A stretch of DNA of 64,000 nucleotides from an uncultured Caulobacteraceae bacterium (GCA_903872075.1 CAIQJF010000082.1:24255-88254); one strand, 5' to 3'. Counted from the first letter of the stretch, positions 53,390 to 62,197 are shown. Made by a program: numbers and translations. Notes: generated from the sequence alone by a model not told the origin.

Positions 53390-54388
53390 ATGAGCGCGGC
53401 TGGAGTATGGGCTGGCTTGGCGGACTCGGTGTTTCTGGCCGGATTCGACCCGCGTGAGCGCGATCCGGCCCATATCGCCGTCGCGTTTGTCGGGGGCTGC
53501 CTCCTCGCCATGCTGGCGGCGATCTGCTGCCATTTGCTGATCGTCATCCCCTATGCGCTGCTGGCGGGCGAAGGCGCGCGGGGTCTGAACGGACTTGGCG
53601 ATGTCGCCCGGGCCATGAATGACCCCAACATCTCAAGTCCGGCGCTGACTGTGGTGCGCCTCATTGTGGCAACCGCCGACAATGCGGTGCTGTGGGTCGT
53701 CTTAGTCGCCTTCGCCGCGGTGATCGTACACCATCCGCTTCGCACCTATCTGACCGTGGCTCCGCATTTCCGTTGGCGGCTGATGGGCCTGGCGATGGTG
53801 CTCGCCATCGCGGTGGTCATGCCCATGGTGATCGCCGAACGTGTCCTTGAGGGCGACGCCGCGCTGCCGCCGATTCTCAGTGTCTCGTCTCTGCCGGGTG
53901 ACCGTCTGGGCTACATCCTGGCCGCTTTGCTGCTGATTCCGGCGGCCTTTGCAGAAGAACTCATCTTTCGGGGCTGGCTGATGCGCCAGATCGGCGCCTT
54001 TCTTCGCAAGCCGGCCATCGTAATTAGCGTGTCGTCACTCACGTTCTCGGCCGTTCACGGGGATTTCGCCCCGGATGTCTTTCTAGCGCGAGCGCTGATG
54101 GGCGCGGGCTTCGGCTATATGACCCTGCGGCTGGGCGGCATTGAGTTCCCGACCGGCGTGCACGCCGCGTACAACATTCTTCTCGTGCTTTTCCTCCAGC
54201 CGCTGAGCGTCGGCCCGACGGTGGGCGCCGACGTTCCGGCTTTCTCTGTCGTGGCGAATGTCGCCCTGCTCGGCGGCTATGTGCTGATCACCGAACTGAC
54301 GGTGCGGATTCCGGCGCTGCGGCGTCTCGCCGGTCTCAGGATGGAAGAGATCAGCCCCAGCCACGACGTCTCGGCGCACGTCAGCTAG
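53390..54388 (+). CDS. CPBP-family intramembrane metalloprotease
   Basis: This encodes 332 residues from the ATG at 53390; a TTG at 53387 is closer to the ideal 9-base spacing from GGAGGT (53372-53377) and cannot be excluded. Several membrane segments occur (VAFVGGCLLAMLAAICCHLL, NAVLWVVLVAFAAVIV, LMGLAMVLAIAVVMPMVI). The CPBP catalytic set is AAFAEELIFRGW (Glu189-Glu190, Arg194), FSAVHGDF (His223) and GVHAAYN (His258/Asn262). It is a Rce1-like inner-membrane protease. It overlaps the convergent rluB stop by 8 bp. Confidence 0.85.
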   Translation: MSAAGVWAGLADSVFLAGFDPRERDPAHIAVAFVGGCLLAMLAAICCHLLIVIPYALLAGEGARGLNGLGDVARAMNDPNISSPALTVVRLIVATADNAVLWVVLVAFAAVIVHHPLRTYLTVAPHFRWRLMGLAMVLAIAVVMPMVIAERVLEGDAALPPILSVSSLPGDRLGYILAALLLIPAAFAEELIFRGWLMRQIGAFLRKPAIVISVSSLTFSAVHGDFAPDVFLARALMGAGFGYMTLRLGGIEFPTGVHAAYNILLVLFLQPLSVGPTVGADVPAFSVVANVALLGGYVLITELTVRIPALRRLAGLRMEEISPSHDVSAHVS

Positions 54389-55520
54389 GTTTGCGCGGCG
54401 GCCTCTTTGCGCCCCGAGGCGCGGACGGTCCCGCCTTTTTCGGTCGCGCGATCGGCGTCTTGGCGTGGGAGGCCTTCGGCGGGCCGGTGAAGGTCGCCTT
54501 CTTCTTCGGCCGCGCCCAGCCCGGCTTATAGACCAGCGGCGGCGGCGGGGGCTCGCCGGCGGCCCTGTCGCCACCCTTGAGACTGGGTGTGCGGCGTCCC
54601 GGTCCGCGGACCGACTTGTAGAGCGCCCGCTCGCCGGTCGGCATGTTTTCCGGCGCCACCAGCCCGGCCAGCTGTTCGCGGATGACGCGCGGGCCAACCT
54701 CCTCGACCTCGCCGACGCCCAGGGTTCCGATGGCGAAGGGCCCGTAGGCCACGCGAATCAGGCGGTTCACGGTCAGGCCCAGAGCCTCGAGCACCCGGCG
54801 GACCTCCCGGTTCTTGCCTTCGCTCAAGGTGACCGAGATCCACAGATTGGCGCCGCTCGGCCCGTCCTTGGCCTTCTCGAGCCTGGCGTCGATGGCGCCG
54901 TAGCGGACACCCTCCACGGTGATGCCGTCCTTCAGGTTGTCCAGCCGGGCCTGATCGATCCGGCCCCAGGCCCGGGCGCGATAGCGCCGGACCCAGCCGC
55001 TGGAGGGCAGCTCAAGGGCGCGTGAGAGGCCCCCATCGTTGGTCAGCAGCAGCAGGCCTTCGGAATTGAGGTCGAGGCGTCCAACCGAGATCAGCCGCGG
55101 CAGGCCCGGCGGCAGGGCGGCGAAGACGGTAGGCCTGCCGCGCGGATCGTTGTGACTGGTCACGAGGCCGGCGGGCTTGTGATAGCGGAACAGCCGCGTC
55201 TCCTCGGCCGCGCTCACGGTCTTGCCCTCGACCGTCAGGCGGTCGCGCGGACCGACATTCACTGCCGGCGTGGCGAGGGTCTCGCCGTTAAGCGCCACCT
55301 TGCCCTCGGCGATCAGGCGTTCGACCTCGCGGCGGGAGGCGACGCCGGCACGCGCCAGCACCTTGGCCACACGCTCGCCGGCGCCGGTGGCCTCCGCCTC
55401 CGCGCCGGACGCGGCGGCGATCGCCGCGCGGGTTTCAAGCCTGGACTGCGGCGGGCTTTTCGCCTTCGCCGCTTGACCTGGGGGCCTGGGGTCTCTTCGT
55501 TGCTTGGGATGGCCGACCAT
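54381..55520 (-). CDS. rluB: 23S rRNA pseudouridine synthase, RluB/RsuA family
   Basis: This encodes 379 residues from the ATG at 55520, preceded by GGGGAG. The N-terminal S4 domain (ERVAKVLARAGVASRREVER) is followed by the catalytic GRLDLNSEGLLLLTNDG segment with the conserved Asp, and SVTLSEGKNREVRRVLEALG. The C-terminal ~85 residues are a Lys/Pro/Arg-rich tail (KKKATFTGPPKASHAKTPIA), common in RluB-type proteins. It isomerises a uridine in 23S rRNA. Its start region overlaps the divergent tadA start by 12 bp. Confidence 0.88.
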   Translation of the reverse strand: MVGHPKQRRDPRPPGQAAKAKSPPQSRLETRAAIAAASGAEAEATGAGERVAKVLARAGVASRREVERLIAEGKVALNGETLATPAVNVGPRDRLTVEGKTVSAAEETRLFRYHKPAGLVTSHNDPRGRPTVFAALPPGLPRLISVGRLDLNSEGLLLLTNDGGLSRALELPSSGWVRRYRARAWGRIDQARLDNLKDGITVEGVRYGAIDARLEKAKDGPSGANLWISVTLSEGKNREVRRVLEALGLTVNRLIRVAYGPFAIGTLGVGEVEEVGPRVIREQLAGLVAPENMPTGERALYKSVRGPGRRTPSLKGGDRAAGEPPPPPLVYKPGWARPKKKATFTGPPKASHAKTPIARPKKAGPSAPRGAKRPPRKPS

Positions 55521-55979
55521 GATCTCCCCACCATGCGCATTGCGCTCGCCGAGGCGCAAGCCGCCGCGGACCGCGGCGAGGCGCCGATCGGGGCCGTGAT
55601 CATCGATCCGGCGACCGGCGAGGTGATCGCGCGGGCTTCGAACGCGCCGATCGCCGGGCATGATCCGACAGCGCACGCGGAGATTCTGGCCCTGCGCGCG
55701 GCGGGGGCGGCGCTGGGCAATTATCGCCTGACGGGCCTGACCTTGGTGGTGACCCTGGAGCCCTGCGCCATGTGCGCCGGGGCGATCAGCCACGCGCGGA
55801 TCGGACGGCTGGTGTTTGGCGCGGAGGACGCCAAAGGCGGGGCGGTGGTCCACGGCCCGCGGTTCTTCGAGCAACCCACCTGCCATTGGCGTCCGGAGGT
55901 CGCCGGCGGAGTGCTGGCGGAGGAGAGCGCGGCGATGCTTCGCGGGTTCTTCCGCGACCGTCGCGGCAAGGGCGGCTGA
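55509..55979 (+). CDS. tadA: tRNA-specific adenosine deaminase TadA
   Basis: This encodes 156 residues from the ATG at 55509; a later ATG at 55533 would also preserve the domain. The cytidine/deoxycytidylate-deaminase zinc motif is present: HAEILALRA (His56-Ala-Glu58, Glu catalytic) and LEPCAMCAGAI (Cys86, Cys89). Surrounding residues (GEAPIGAVIID, FGAEDAKGGAV) fit TadA, which deaminates A34 to inosine in tRNA-Arg(ACG). The gene overlaps the divergent rluB start. Its last 23 codons are repeated 3.77 kb downstream. Confidence 0.93.
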   Translation: MADHDLPTMRIALAEAQAAADRGEAPIGAVIIDPATGEVIARASNAPIAGHDPTAHAEILALRAAGAALGNYRLTGLTLVVTLEPCAMCAGAISHARIGRLVFGAEDAKGGAVVHGPRFFEQPTCHWRPEVAGGVLAEESAAMLRGFFRDRRGKGG

Positions 55980-56057
55980 CGCCAAGGCTCGGGGGGCTCG
56001 TCGATCGCCGTTGCCGCATCGCCCTGTAGCGGACATTCCAAATGCGTGCTGTGGGTG
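55911..56057. repeat. Direct repeat, left copy (tadA 3' end and downstream)
   Basis: The first 74 bp (55911-55984) are identical to 59685-59758, and similarity continues with about 12 mismatches to 56057/59831 (offset 3774). The left copy contains the intact tadA C-terminus and a downstream AGCGGACATTCC motif. It borders the P450 cassette. Confidence 0.9.
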
Positions 56058-56158
56058 GAGAGCCGCCATCAGGCTCGCTTCGGCTTTCGGACATCCGCGA
56101 CCTTCCCTTGCCCCTCGCTCGGCGCCGATCTCGCTCAAGGCGCGCGCCGACAAGTGGC

Positions 56159-57412
56159 TCAAGCCGGGATACGGACCGGCAAGCTGTGGTAGCCCTTCAC
56201 GAACGGCGAGGCGACGCGTTCGGGCTCGCCCACGACTTCGATGACCGGGAAGCGCTTCAGGATCTCCTCCCAGACGACCCGCAGTTGCATCTCGGCTAAG
56301 CGGTTTCCGACGCAGCGGTGGATGCCGAAGCCGAACGACAGGTGCTGACGCGGGCGCTCGCGGTCGATGAGGTAGGCGTTCGGGTTCTCGATCACCGTCT
56401 CGTCGCGGTTGCCCGAGACGTACCACATGATCACCTTGTCGCCCTTCTTGATGGTCTTGCCGCCGATCTCCACGTCACGGGTGGCGGTGCGGCGCATATG
56501 AGCCAGCGGCGTTTGCCACCGCACCGTCTCGGATACCATCGAGGGGATCAGCTCAGGGCGGTCGCGCAACTTGGCGTACTCGTCCGGGTTCTGATTCAGC
56601 GCCAGCACGCTGCCGGTAATCGTGTTGCGCGTGGTGTCATTGCCGCCGACGATCAGCAGGCCCACGTTGCCGAGGTATTCCATCGGGCTCATGTTCCGCG
56701 TCGCCTCGCCGTGCGCCAACATCGAAATCAGGTCGCACTGGGGCGGAGCGTTGACGCGCTCGTTCCATAGCTGGGTGAAAACGCCCAGGCACTCCATGAG
56801 AATCGCCAGCTTCTCGTCGTCGGTCTCGACCAGCATGCCGGGACCGGGAATCGTCGTCGTCACGTCCGACCAATAGGTCAGCTTTCGCCGCTCCTCGAAC
56901 GGGAAGTCGAACAGGGTCGCCAGCATCTGGGTTGTCAGCTCGATGGAGACGCGATCAACCCAGTCGAAGGTCTCGCCGCGCGGCAGCTCATCGAGGATTC
57001 GTCCGGCCCGTTCGCGGATCAGGGGCTCCATGCGCGCCAGGTTCGTGGGCGAGACAACGGGGCTGACGGTCTTGCGCTGGGCGTCGTGCTTCGGCGGATC
57101 CATGGCGATGAAATTCGGTAGGCGAAGGTCCGACCGCTGGTCGAGAATGGCGATGCCGCCCAGTTCTGCTTCCGACGAGAAGGCCTCGTGGTTGGTGTCC
57201 ACGGCCATGATGTCGTTGTAGCGGGTGATCGACCAGTAAGGCCCGAAGACGCTCTGGCGGCAGTAGTGCACCGGGTCCTCGCGGCGCAGGCGCTCGAAGA
57301 GCGGCCAGTGGCTATCGGTGCGCCAAAGCTCGATATCGCTGACGTCGATGTCCTCCAGCGACGTCGCGTAGGCGTCGGAGTTCACAGCAACGGTGTTGGC
57401 GCCGTCCGGCAT
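56159..57412 (-). CDS. Cytochrome P450, CYP153-like alkane hydroxylase
   Basis: This encodes 417 residues. The I-helix is LIVGGNDTTRNTITG, the ExxR helix is SETVRWQTPLAHMRRTA, and the heme loop is FGFGIHRCVGNRLAEM with Cys367. The C-terminal EVVGEPERVASPFVKGYHSL, the NPDEYAKLRDRPELI stretch and the ISMLAHG/GNVGLLI segments resemble CYP153 enzymes, soluble terminal alkane or fatty-acid hydroxylases. Ferredoxin and ferredoxin-reductase partners usually linked to CYP153 are not adjacent. It is divergent from the AraC regulator and lies in the repeat-flanked cassette. Confidence 0.87.
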   Translation of the reverse strand: MPDGANTVAVNSDAYATSLEDIDVSDIELWRTDSHWPLFERLRREDPVHYCRQSVFGPYWSITRYNDIMAVDTNHEAFSSEAELGGIAILDQRSDLRLPNFIAMDPPKHDAQRKTVSPVVSPTNLARMEPLIRERAGRILDELPRGETFDWVDRVSIELTTQMLATLFDFPFEERRKLTYWSDVTTTIPGPGMLVETDDEKLAILMECLGVFTQLWNERVNAPPQCDLISMLAHGEATRNMSPMEYLGNVGLLIVGGNDTTRNTITGSVLALNQNPDEYAKLRDRPELIPSMVSETVRWQTPLAHMRRTATRDVEIGGKTIKKGDKVIMWYVSGNRDETVIENPNAYLIDRERPRQHLSFGFGIHRCVGNRLAEMQLRVVWEEILKRFPVIEVVGEPERVASPFVKGYHSLPVRIPA

Positions 57413-57555
57413 CGCGTAGCTCCCTGGTTCCGCCGGGGCCTCGGACAGGCCATTTCCCGATCGTGGCTACCAGGTTAGCCGCGCGGGGGGCCGGGGCGAG
57501 TGCGCATCGCGCCTATCTCTTGGCATTTTGCGCCACAGGTGGCAGGTTTGCCGCC

Positions 57556-58569
57556 ATGGCCGTGGCAGACACTCTCGAACAGCTGCCCATGACCATGGGC
57601 TATTTCAGGCTGATCCTTCGGAGTTTCGGCGACACGGCGGAACGCCGGGCAGCGATCCTTGCTGGAACCGGCGTTACCGAGGCGGCGCTGGTCGACCCTG
57701 CTGCGGATATCAGCCTGCGCCAACAGGTCTGCCAGTTCGAGAACCTGAACGCCCTCGAAGGCGAAGGTTGGCCGTTCAAGAGGCCTGACCTGTGGAGCCA
57801 GGCCTCGCACGGCGCCGTCGCGGTGGCGGCCATGAGCGCGCCGGACTTGGGCGCCGCGCTTGACATCATCGCCATCTACAGCCGCGCCAGGGCTCCGTTC
57901 AGCCGAATACGGGTGCGGCGCACAGAGCGTGTGATCCGCTTTGACTACGAGCTGGAAGTGCCCCTCACGGAAGCGCAGCTTCTACCGATCGTGGAAATCT
58001 CGTTCATGGCGCTTCACTCCGCCCTGGGGACGCTGCTGGGGCGTTTCCCGGACGAGGCCCGGTTCCGGTTCGCAGGTGGAGCGCCAAGCTACGATGAGCG
58101 GGTTCGAGAAGTCCTAGGTCCCGGCGTGCTTTGGGACGCGGCCGTCACAGGCCTCGATTTGCCCGTGCGCCTGTTGGCCACAACGTCACCGTTTGCCGAT
58201 CCGGCCTTGCATGCCCGCGCCATCGAGGAGCTTGACCTGGCGCTCAAACGCCTGGCCACCCCACTGGACCTGCGAGGTCGTGTGGAGCGCCTGCTTCGCA
58301 CTGTCCCGGACGGGCGCCTGGATGCCGACACCGCGGCTCGCGCGGTCGGCGTCTCGCGCCGCACTCTCGTTCGGCGGCTCAGTGAGGCGGGAACAAGCTT
58401 CCGTAAGCTCGTGGACACCGACTTGAGCCGCCGGGCATCCCAGTTGCTCGACGCGAGTACGCTGAGCCACGCCCAGATCGCCGCGCGGCTAGGCTACAGC
58501 GACCCCACGAGCTTTAGTCGCGCCAGACGTCGTTGGATTGAAGAGCGCGAGCGTGGCCGGGGTTTATGA
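57556..58569 (+). CDS. AraC-family transcriptional regulator
   Basis: This encodes 337 residues from the ATG at 57556; the frame is open to 57463. The N-terminal ligand-binding (arabinose-binding-type) domain covers ~1-215. The C-terminal double HTH has LDADTAARAVGVSRRTLVRRL and LSHAQIAARLGYSDPTSFSRA. Such regulators commonly sit beside CYP153 genes and activate them with alkane or fatty-acid inducers. The shared 144-bp divergent region to the P450 gene start is the likely target. The exact ligand is inferred only from context. Confidence 0.85.
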   Translation: MAVADTLEQLPMTMGYFRLILRSFGDTAERRAAILAGTGVTEAALVDPAADISLRQQVCQFENLNALEGEGWPFKRPDLWSQASHGAVAVAAMSAPDLGAALDIIAIYSRARAPFSRIRVRRTERVIRFDYELEVPLTEAQLLPIVEISFMALHSALGTLLGRFPDEARFRFAGGAPSYDERVREVLGPGVLWDAAVTGLDLPVRLLATTSPFADPALHARAIEELDLALKRLATPLDLRGRVERLLRTVPDGRLDADTAARAVGVSRRTLVRRLSEAGTSFRKLVDTDLSRRASQLLDASTLSHAQIAARLGYSDPTSFSRARRRWIEERERGRGL

Positions 58570-58604
58570 GCTTAGGGTCGCGGACCGTAGCGAGTCGGCC
58601 GCCA

Positions 58605-58620
58605 GGAACCCGACATTCGC
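58605..58620. repeat. 16-bp repeated motif, copy 1
   Basis: GGAACCCGACATTCGC occurs here, 36 bp after the AraC gene stop, and again at 59646-59661 after the GNAT gene. The neighbouring bases (GGTCGCG, ACC) are also alike. Confidence 0.7.
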
Positions 58621-58801
58621 GGCTCATCCGGCTTCGGGCCCGAAGGCGTCCCTTCCGAACGGGTCAGATGGTTGGACGCCGGGCCCGAGGTTAGCGCGCG
58701 CAATCGCTCCGTCCGAAGGTCACGGCGTCGCGACCAACGTTCGTCGTTTCACAGGCGGAGCGCCTTGACCTGGCGCTGACGACGCTTAGAGCGGGCACGA
58801 G

Positions 58802-59596
58802 ATGCCCGACTCGTTCGATTCCTCGACAGGAGATCAAGGCAACGCTGAGCGGGCAGACGCCGCCAGAGTGCAGGCCTTCCTCAGGGTGCGGGCGACAATC
58901 CGCTCCGGTCCGTTCTCAGTCCTGATCTCACCGTCTGACGCGGGACTTTACACCAACTACGCGGTTCCCGACGACGACGCGCAACCGACGCCCGCCGACA
59001 TCGCAGCGCTTGAACATGTGTTTCAAATCCACGGCCGAACGGCACGTCTTGAGTATGCCCCCGACGCCGCGATGGCCGTGGAGGCCGCGCTGGTCGCCGC
59101 CGGATTTTCAGTCGAGTTGCGCCCGCCGCTGATGGTTTGCAACGCGGGCCGGCTTCGGCCCGTCCGGCCCCTCGCGGATTTCGACCTAGCCTTCACGGAG
59201 AACGAGGCCGACCTGTCCGAGGCGGCGCGTGTCCAGGCCGAGGTCTATGATGGCGACCCGGCCGACTTCCGCTGGCTCCGCGAGATGCCGAGTAGAGGTG
59301 GGCGCGTTGTCGTCGCCCGTCACCGCCGCACAGGCGACATGGCCGGCGTAGGGGCCTTCATGAGACCGTTTGCTGCGGGCACCGAGGTGGTGGGCATAGC
59401 CACACGTCCGGCTTTCCGGCGAAGGGGTCTGGCGCAAGCGCTCACGGCAACGCTGACCGAAGCCGCTTTCAAGGTCGGTTGCCACATGACCTGGCTGTCG
59501 GCGGCGGGCCAGGCGCAGTCGAACATCTATGCCCGCGTCGGCTACGAACGCCGCGAGCCGATGCTGTTCATCTCCAAGCTCGATCTCAGGACGTGA
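58802..59596 (+). CDS. GNAT-family N-acetyltransferase
   Basis: This encodes 264 residues. The N-terminal half is an acyl-binding GNAT-like domain (ATIRSGPFSVLISPSDAG, LYTNYAVPDD). The C-terminal domain carries the acetyl-CoA motif GIATRPAFRRRGLAQALTAT (RRRGLA). C-terminal NIYARVGYERREPML follows. This resembles two-domain acetyltransferases that modify amines, peptides or antibiotics. It lies in the repeat-flanked cassette after the AraC gene with a 231-bp gap holding a 16-bp repeated motif. Confidence 0.8.
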   Translation: MPDSFDSSTGDQGNAERADAARVQAFLRVRATIRSGPFSVLISPSDAGLYTNYAVPDDDAQPTPADIAALEHVFQIHGRTARLEYAPDAAMAVEAALVAAGFSVELRPPLMVCNAGRLRPVRPLADFDLAFTENEADLSEAARVQAEVYDGDPADFRWLREMPSRGGRVVVARHRRTGDMAGVGAFMRPFAAGTEVVGIATRPAFRRRGLAQALTATLTEAAFKVGCHMTWLSAAGQAQSNIYARVGYERREPMLFISKLDLRT

Positions 59597-59645
59597 CGCG
59601 ACGAACCTCAGCATCGGGTCGCGAACCATCGCCGGGTCGTGGCCG

Positions 59646-59661
59646 GGAACCCGACATTCGC
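59646..59661. repeat. 16-bp repeated motif, copy 2
   Basis: GGAACCCGACATTCGC, identical to 58605-58620; here it lies between the GNAT gene stop and the partial tadA duplicate. Confidence 0.7.
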
Positions 59662-59684
59662 ACATGTTTGGACGTCGCGGCGGC

Positions 59685-59831
59685 GTGCTGGCGGAGGAGA
59701 GCGCGGCGATGCTTCGCGGGTTCTTCCGCGACCGTCGCGGCAAGGGCGGCTGACGCCAGAGGTCGGGGAACTCGTCAATCGCCATTGCCGCGTCGCCGTG
59801 GAGCGGACATTCCCAATGCGTGCTGTGGGTG
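59685..59831 (+). pseudogene. Direct repeat, right copy: tadA 3' fragment
   Basis: This segment repeats 55911-56057: the last 23 codons of tadA (GVLAEESAAMLRGFF..., stop TGA at 59751-59753), then the downstream sequence with AGCGGACATTCCC. No start or deaminase motif exists, so it is a non-functional duplicate. The copies are identical over 74 bp and then diverge, more so after the stop codon. Confidence 0.9.
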
Positions 59832-59889
59832 ACAGGCAGACATCTCCTATCCCAGGTGCAACGGGGCGGTCAGAAACGGAGACGCGGCA

Positions 59890-60198
59890 GTGAAGCGAGC
59901 ATTCGGCAGCAAATTCGTCAGATTGCCCGCGTCATTGTTGCTGGCAATATTTGGGCCCATTTCGATGGATTTGGGATGGACTTTTTTCGAAACTCTCATG
60001 CATTGGGATATTTCAGCCGGAATTATTATTGCTACGGTTGTGGGATTGGTTCTGGGCATCTGTGGAATATTGCTGCTTCCGATGCCGCGGGCGATTCGTT
60101 ACCTTATTTTGATACCTTATTTCCCGATAATGCTGATCGGTTCGGCGCTTCTGGCTGCCGGTATTTCATGCGCTTTTTTATTGCGAGAATGCATATAG
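59890..60198 (+). CDS. Small AT-richer membrane protein
   Basis: This encodes 102 residues from a GTG at 59890 (GGAG before it). Three hydrophobic helices are visible (ASLLLAIFGPISMDLGW, GIIIATVVGLVLGICGILLL, LIPYFPIMLIGSALLAAGIS), with a short basic N-terminus. Codon use is less GC-rich than the neighbours, suggesting recent arrival. It lies immediately after the right tadA repeat. The family is not recognised. Confidence 0.6.
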   Translation: MKRAFGSKFVRLPASLLLAIFGPISMDLGWTFFETLMHWDISAGIIIATVVGLVLGICGILLLPMPRAIRYLILIPYFPIMLIGSALLAAGISCAFLLRECI

Positions 60199-60346
60199 CG
60201 CTGTCGTCAGTCGGCTGCAGAGGGTCGGGACCCTGCCAACGTCTCACATGGGTCGCCCACGGGCATTGGCCTTCGGCCAGATTCGAGACCTCCGGCTGAC
60301 AGGCTCGCCGAGGGTGCGCCGGGACTCAACCGTCAGATTTTGACCA

Positions 60347-61135
60347 CTAGCTGATCCTGTACTGCCGTTCCGGGTCGCGCTGGGGGACGCCGGTTTCCTG
60401 CCCCAACGGATAGGCCAGGGCGCCGTCGGGGGCGTACTGCAGGATATAGGCCTTGCGGACCTGGCCGGTGAGATTGGGGCCGGTCCGGTGCGGCGTGAGC
60501 GAGGAGAACACCACCACATCACCCTTGCGAGCGGGCGCCGCCACGGCGTCGACAGCCTCGTCCAGGCATTGCATCCCCAGTCGCGTGACGCGGTGGGCCA
60601 GGGTCCCCAGCCGGTGCAGGCCCGGCGCGACCCACGGACAGCCGTTGTCCTCGGTGGCGTCGTTCAATGCCACCCAGCAGGTGAGGTACTGCTGCGGCTC
60701 GATGAAGGTGTAGCCGTTGTCCTGGTGCCAGGGGAATTCCTCCGGATTCTCCGGTTTCTTATAGACGGCCTGGTCCCAGTAGAGCCGCGCCGCGGGCCCG
60801 ATGAGATCATGGCAAAGCCCCTGGAACACCGGATGCCGGCTGAAATCGCGCAGGATTTCGGATCTTGCCACCAGATGGATGGTGAAGGTGATGGCGTCGG
60901 CCTTGGCGATCAGACGCCGACCCTCCGGATATTGCCGCAAGGCCTCCTCGCCGGCGTGTTCGAACGGGGCGATGGCCTGGGCCACGGCGTCCATCTCCGC
61001 GGCGGTGAACGCATCCTTCAGAACGAAGAAGCCGTCGCGGTTGAAGGACTCAGCCTGAGCTTCAGTAACAAAGGCGAAGGGGCCCGCAGCGGGAGTCCAG
61101 GCGAAGTCCCGGCTGCGGGGGTGGCGTTCAGGCAT
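60347..61135 (-). CDS. Phytanoyl-CoA dioxygenase family protein
   Basis: This encodes 262 residues from the ATG at 61135 (GAGAG before it); the frame is open to 61321. The Fe(II)/2-oxoglutarate fold shows the metal pair in EFPWHQDNGYT (His and Asp) and the distal His with Arg in TPHRTGPN. It likely hydroxylates a lipid or acyl-CoA. The start is divergent from the SDR gene, 139 bp away. It opens a lipid-oxidation group with the SDR and acyl-CoA dehydrogenase. Substrate not determined. Confidence 0.85.
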   Translation of the reverse strand: MPERHPRSRDFAWTPAAGPFAFVTEAQAESFNRDGFFVLKDAFTAAEMDAVAQAIAPFEHAGEEALRQYPEGRRLIAKADAITFTIHLVARSEILRDFSRHPVFQGLCHDLIGPAARLYWDQAVYKKPENPEEFPWHQDNGYTFIEPQQYLTCWVALNDATEDNGCPWVAPGLHRLGTLAHRVTRLGMQCLDEAVDAVAAPARKGDVVVFSSLTPHRTGPNLTGQVRKAYILQYAPDGALAYPLGQETGVPQRDPERQYRIS

Positions 61136-61274
61136 CTGGGCGTCTCTCGTTTCCTCACCCCGATTGAACAGGGTTCGCCGGCCGCTGTCACGGCGCTTCG
61201 GCGCCCGCTTGCGGTCGTGCGGCGGCGGGCTGAAGATGTCGGCCAACGACACCAAAACACGGGCGGAGGATTCA

Positions 61275-62144
61275 ATGGGATTGCTTGAGGGTAAGGTCGC
61301 CATCGTCACCGGGGCCGGCAACGGCCTGGGCGAGGCCTATGCGAAGCTGTTCGTCCGCGAGGGTGCGGCGGTGGTGGTCAATGACCTGGGCGGCGCGCGC
61401 GACGGCACCGGCGCCGACGTCTCGTCGGCCCAGAAGGTGGTGAACGCCATCGTCGCCGAGGGCGGCCGGGCCGTGGCCAACGGCGATGATGTCTCCACCG
61501 TCGCCGGCGGGGAGAACATCCTGAAGTCGGCGCTGAACGCCTTCGGCCGGGTGGACATCCTGGTTAGCAACGCCGGGATCCTGCGAGACAAGACGTTCGC
61601 CAACACCTCCGAGGCCGACTGGGACGCGGTGGTAAAGGTGCACCTCAAGGGCGCCTATTGCGTCACCCTGCCGGTCTGGAAGTGGATGAAGGACAATGCG
61701 GTCAAGGGCGTGATCGTTCAGACCTCCTCGACCTCGGGGCTGTTCGGCAATTTCGGCCAGGCGAACTATGGGGCCGCGAAAGCGGGGCTCTACGGCTTCA
61801 TGCGCGTGCTCTCCATCGAGGGCCGCAAATACGGCATCCGGGTCTGGGGCCTAGCGCCCGGCGCCTTCACCCGCCTGACAAGCGACCTGCCCGGCCTGCG
61901 CGACCGCGAGCCACATCCGCTGTCGCTGCCCGACGCCATCGCCCCGGCGGTGCTCTATATGGTCAGCGACCTCTCGGGCGACCGCACAGGGATCATGCTC
62001 GGCGCCTCCCAGCGCGGCGTGCGCGAGATCCGCATGCTCCAGGCCAAGGGCTTCGCCCCCACCGGCCCCTGGACCGCCCAGGACGTCGCCGACCACGCCG
62101 ACGATGTGTTCTTCGCGGAGGATTCGGTGACGGCGGTGGGCTGA
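61275..62144 (+). CDS. SDR family dehydrogenase, MFE-2-like
   Basis: This encodes 289 residues from the ATG at 61275 (GGAGGA before it). VAIVTGAGNGLGEAYAKLF at ~9, VNDLGGARDGTG, LVSNAGILRDKTF and NYGAAKAGLYGFM carry TGxxxGxG, NAG and YxxxK. The VNDLGG and NAGILRDKTF segments are typical of 3-hydroxyacyl-CoA dehydrogenase domains of multifunctional enzyme type 2. It probably oxidises 3-hydroxyacyl-CoA. It is 90 bp upstream of the acyl-CoA dehydrogenase, with a palindrome between. Confidence 0.87.
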   Translation: MGLLEGKVAIVTGAGNGLGEAYAKLFVREGAAVVVNDLGGARDGTGADVSSAQKVVNAIVAEGGRAVANGDDVSTVAGGENILKSALNAFGRVDILVSNAGILRDKTFANTSEADWDAVVKVHLKGAYCVTLPVWKWMKDNAVKGVIVQTSSTSGLFGNFGQANYGAAKAGLYGFMRVLSIEGRKYGIRVWGLAPGAFTRLTSDLPGLRDREPHPLSLPDAIAPAVLYMVSDLSGDRTGIMLGASQRGVREIRMLQAKGFAPTGPWTAQDVADHADDVFFAEDSVTAVG

Positions 62145-62197
62145 GGCCAACTCCTTAAGGGCTCGGATCGGGTTGTCGCTTCGGGGGTGAAATGGCA

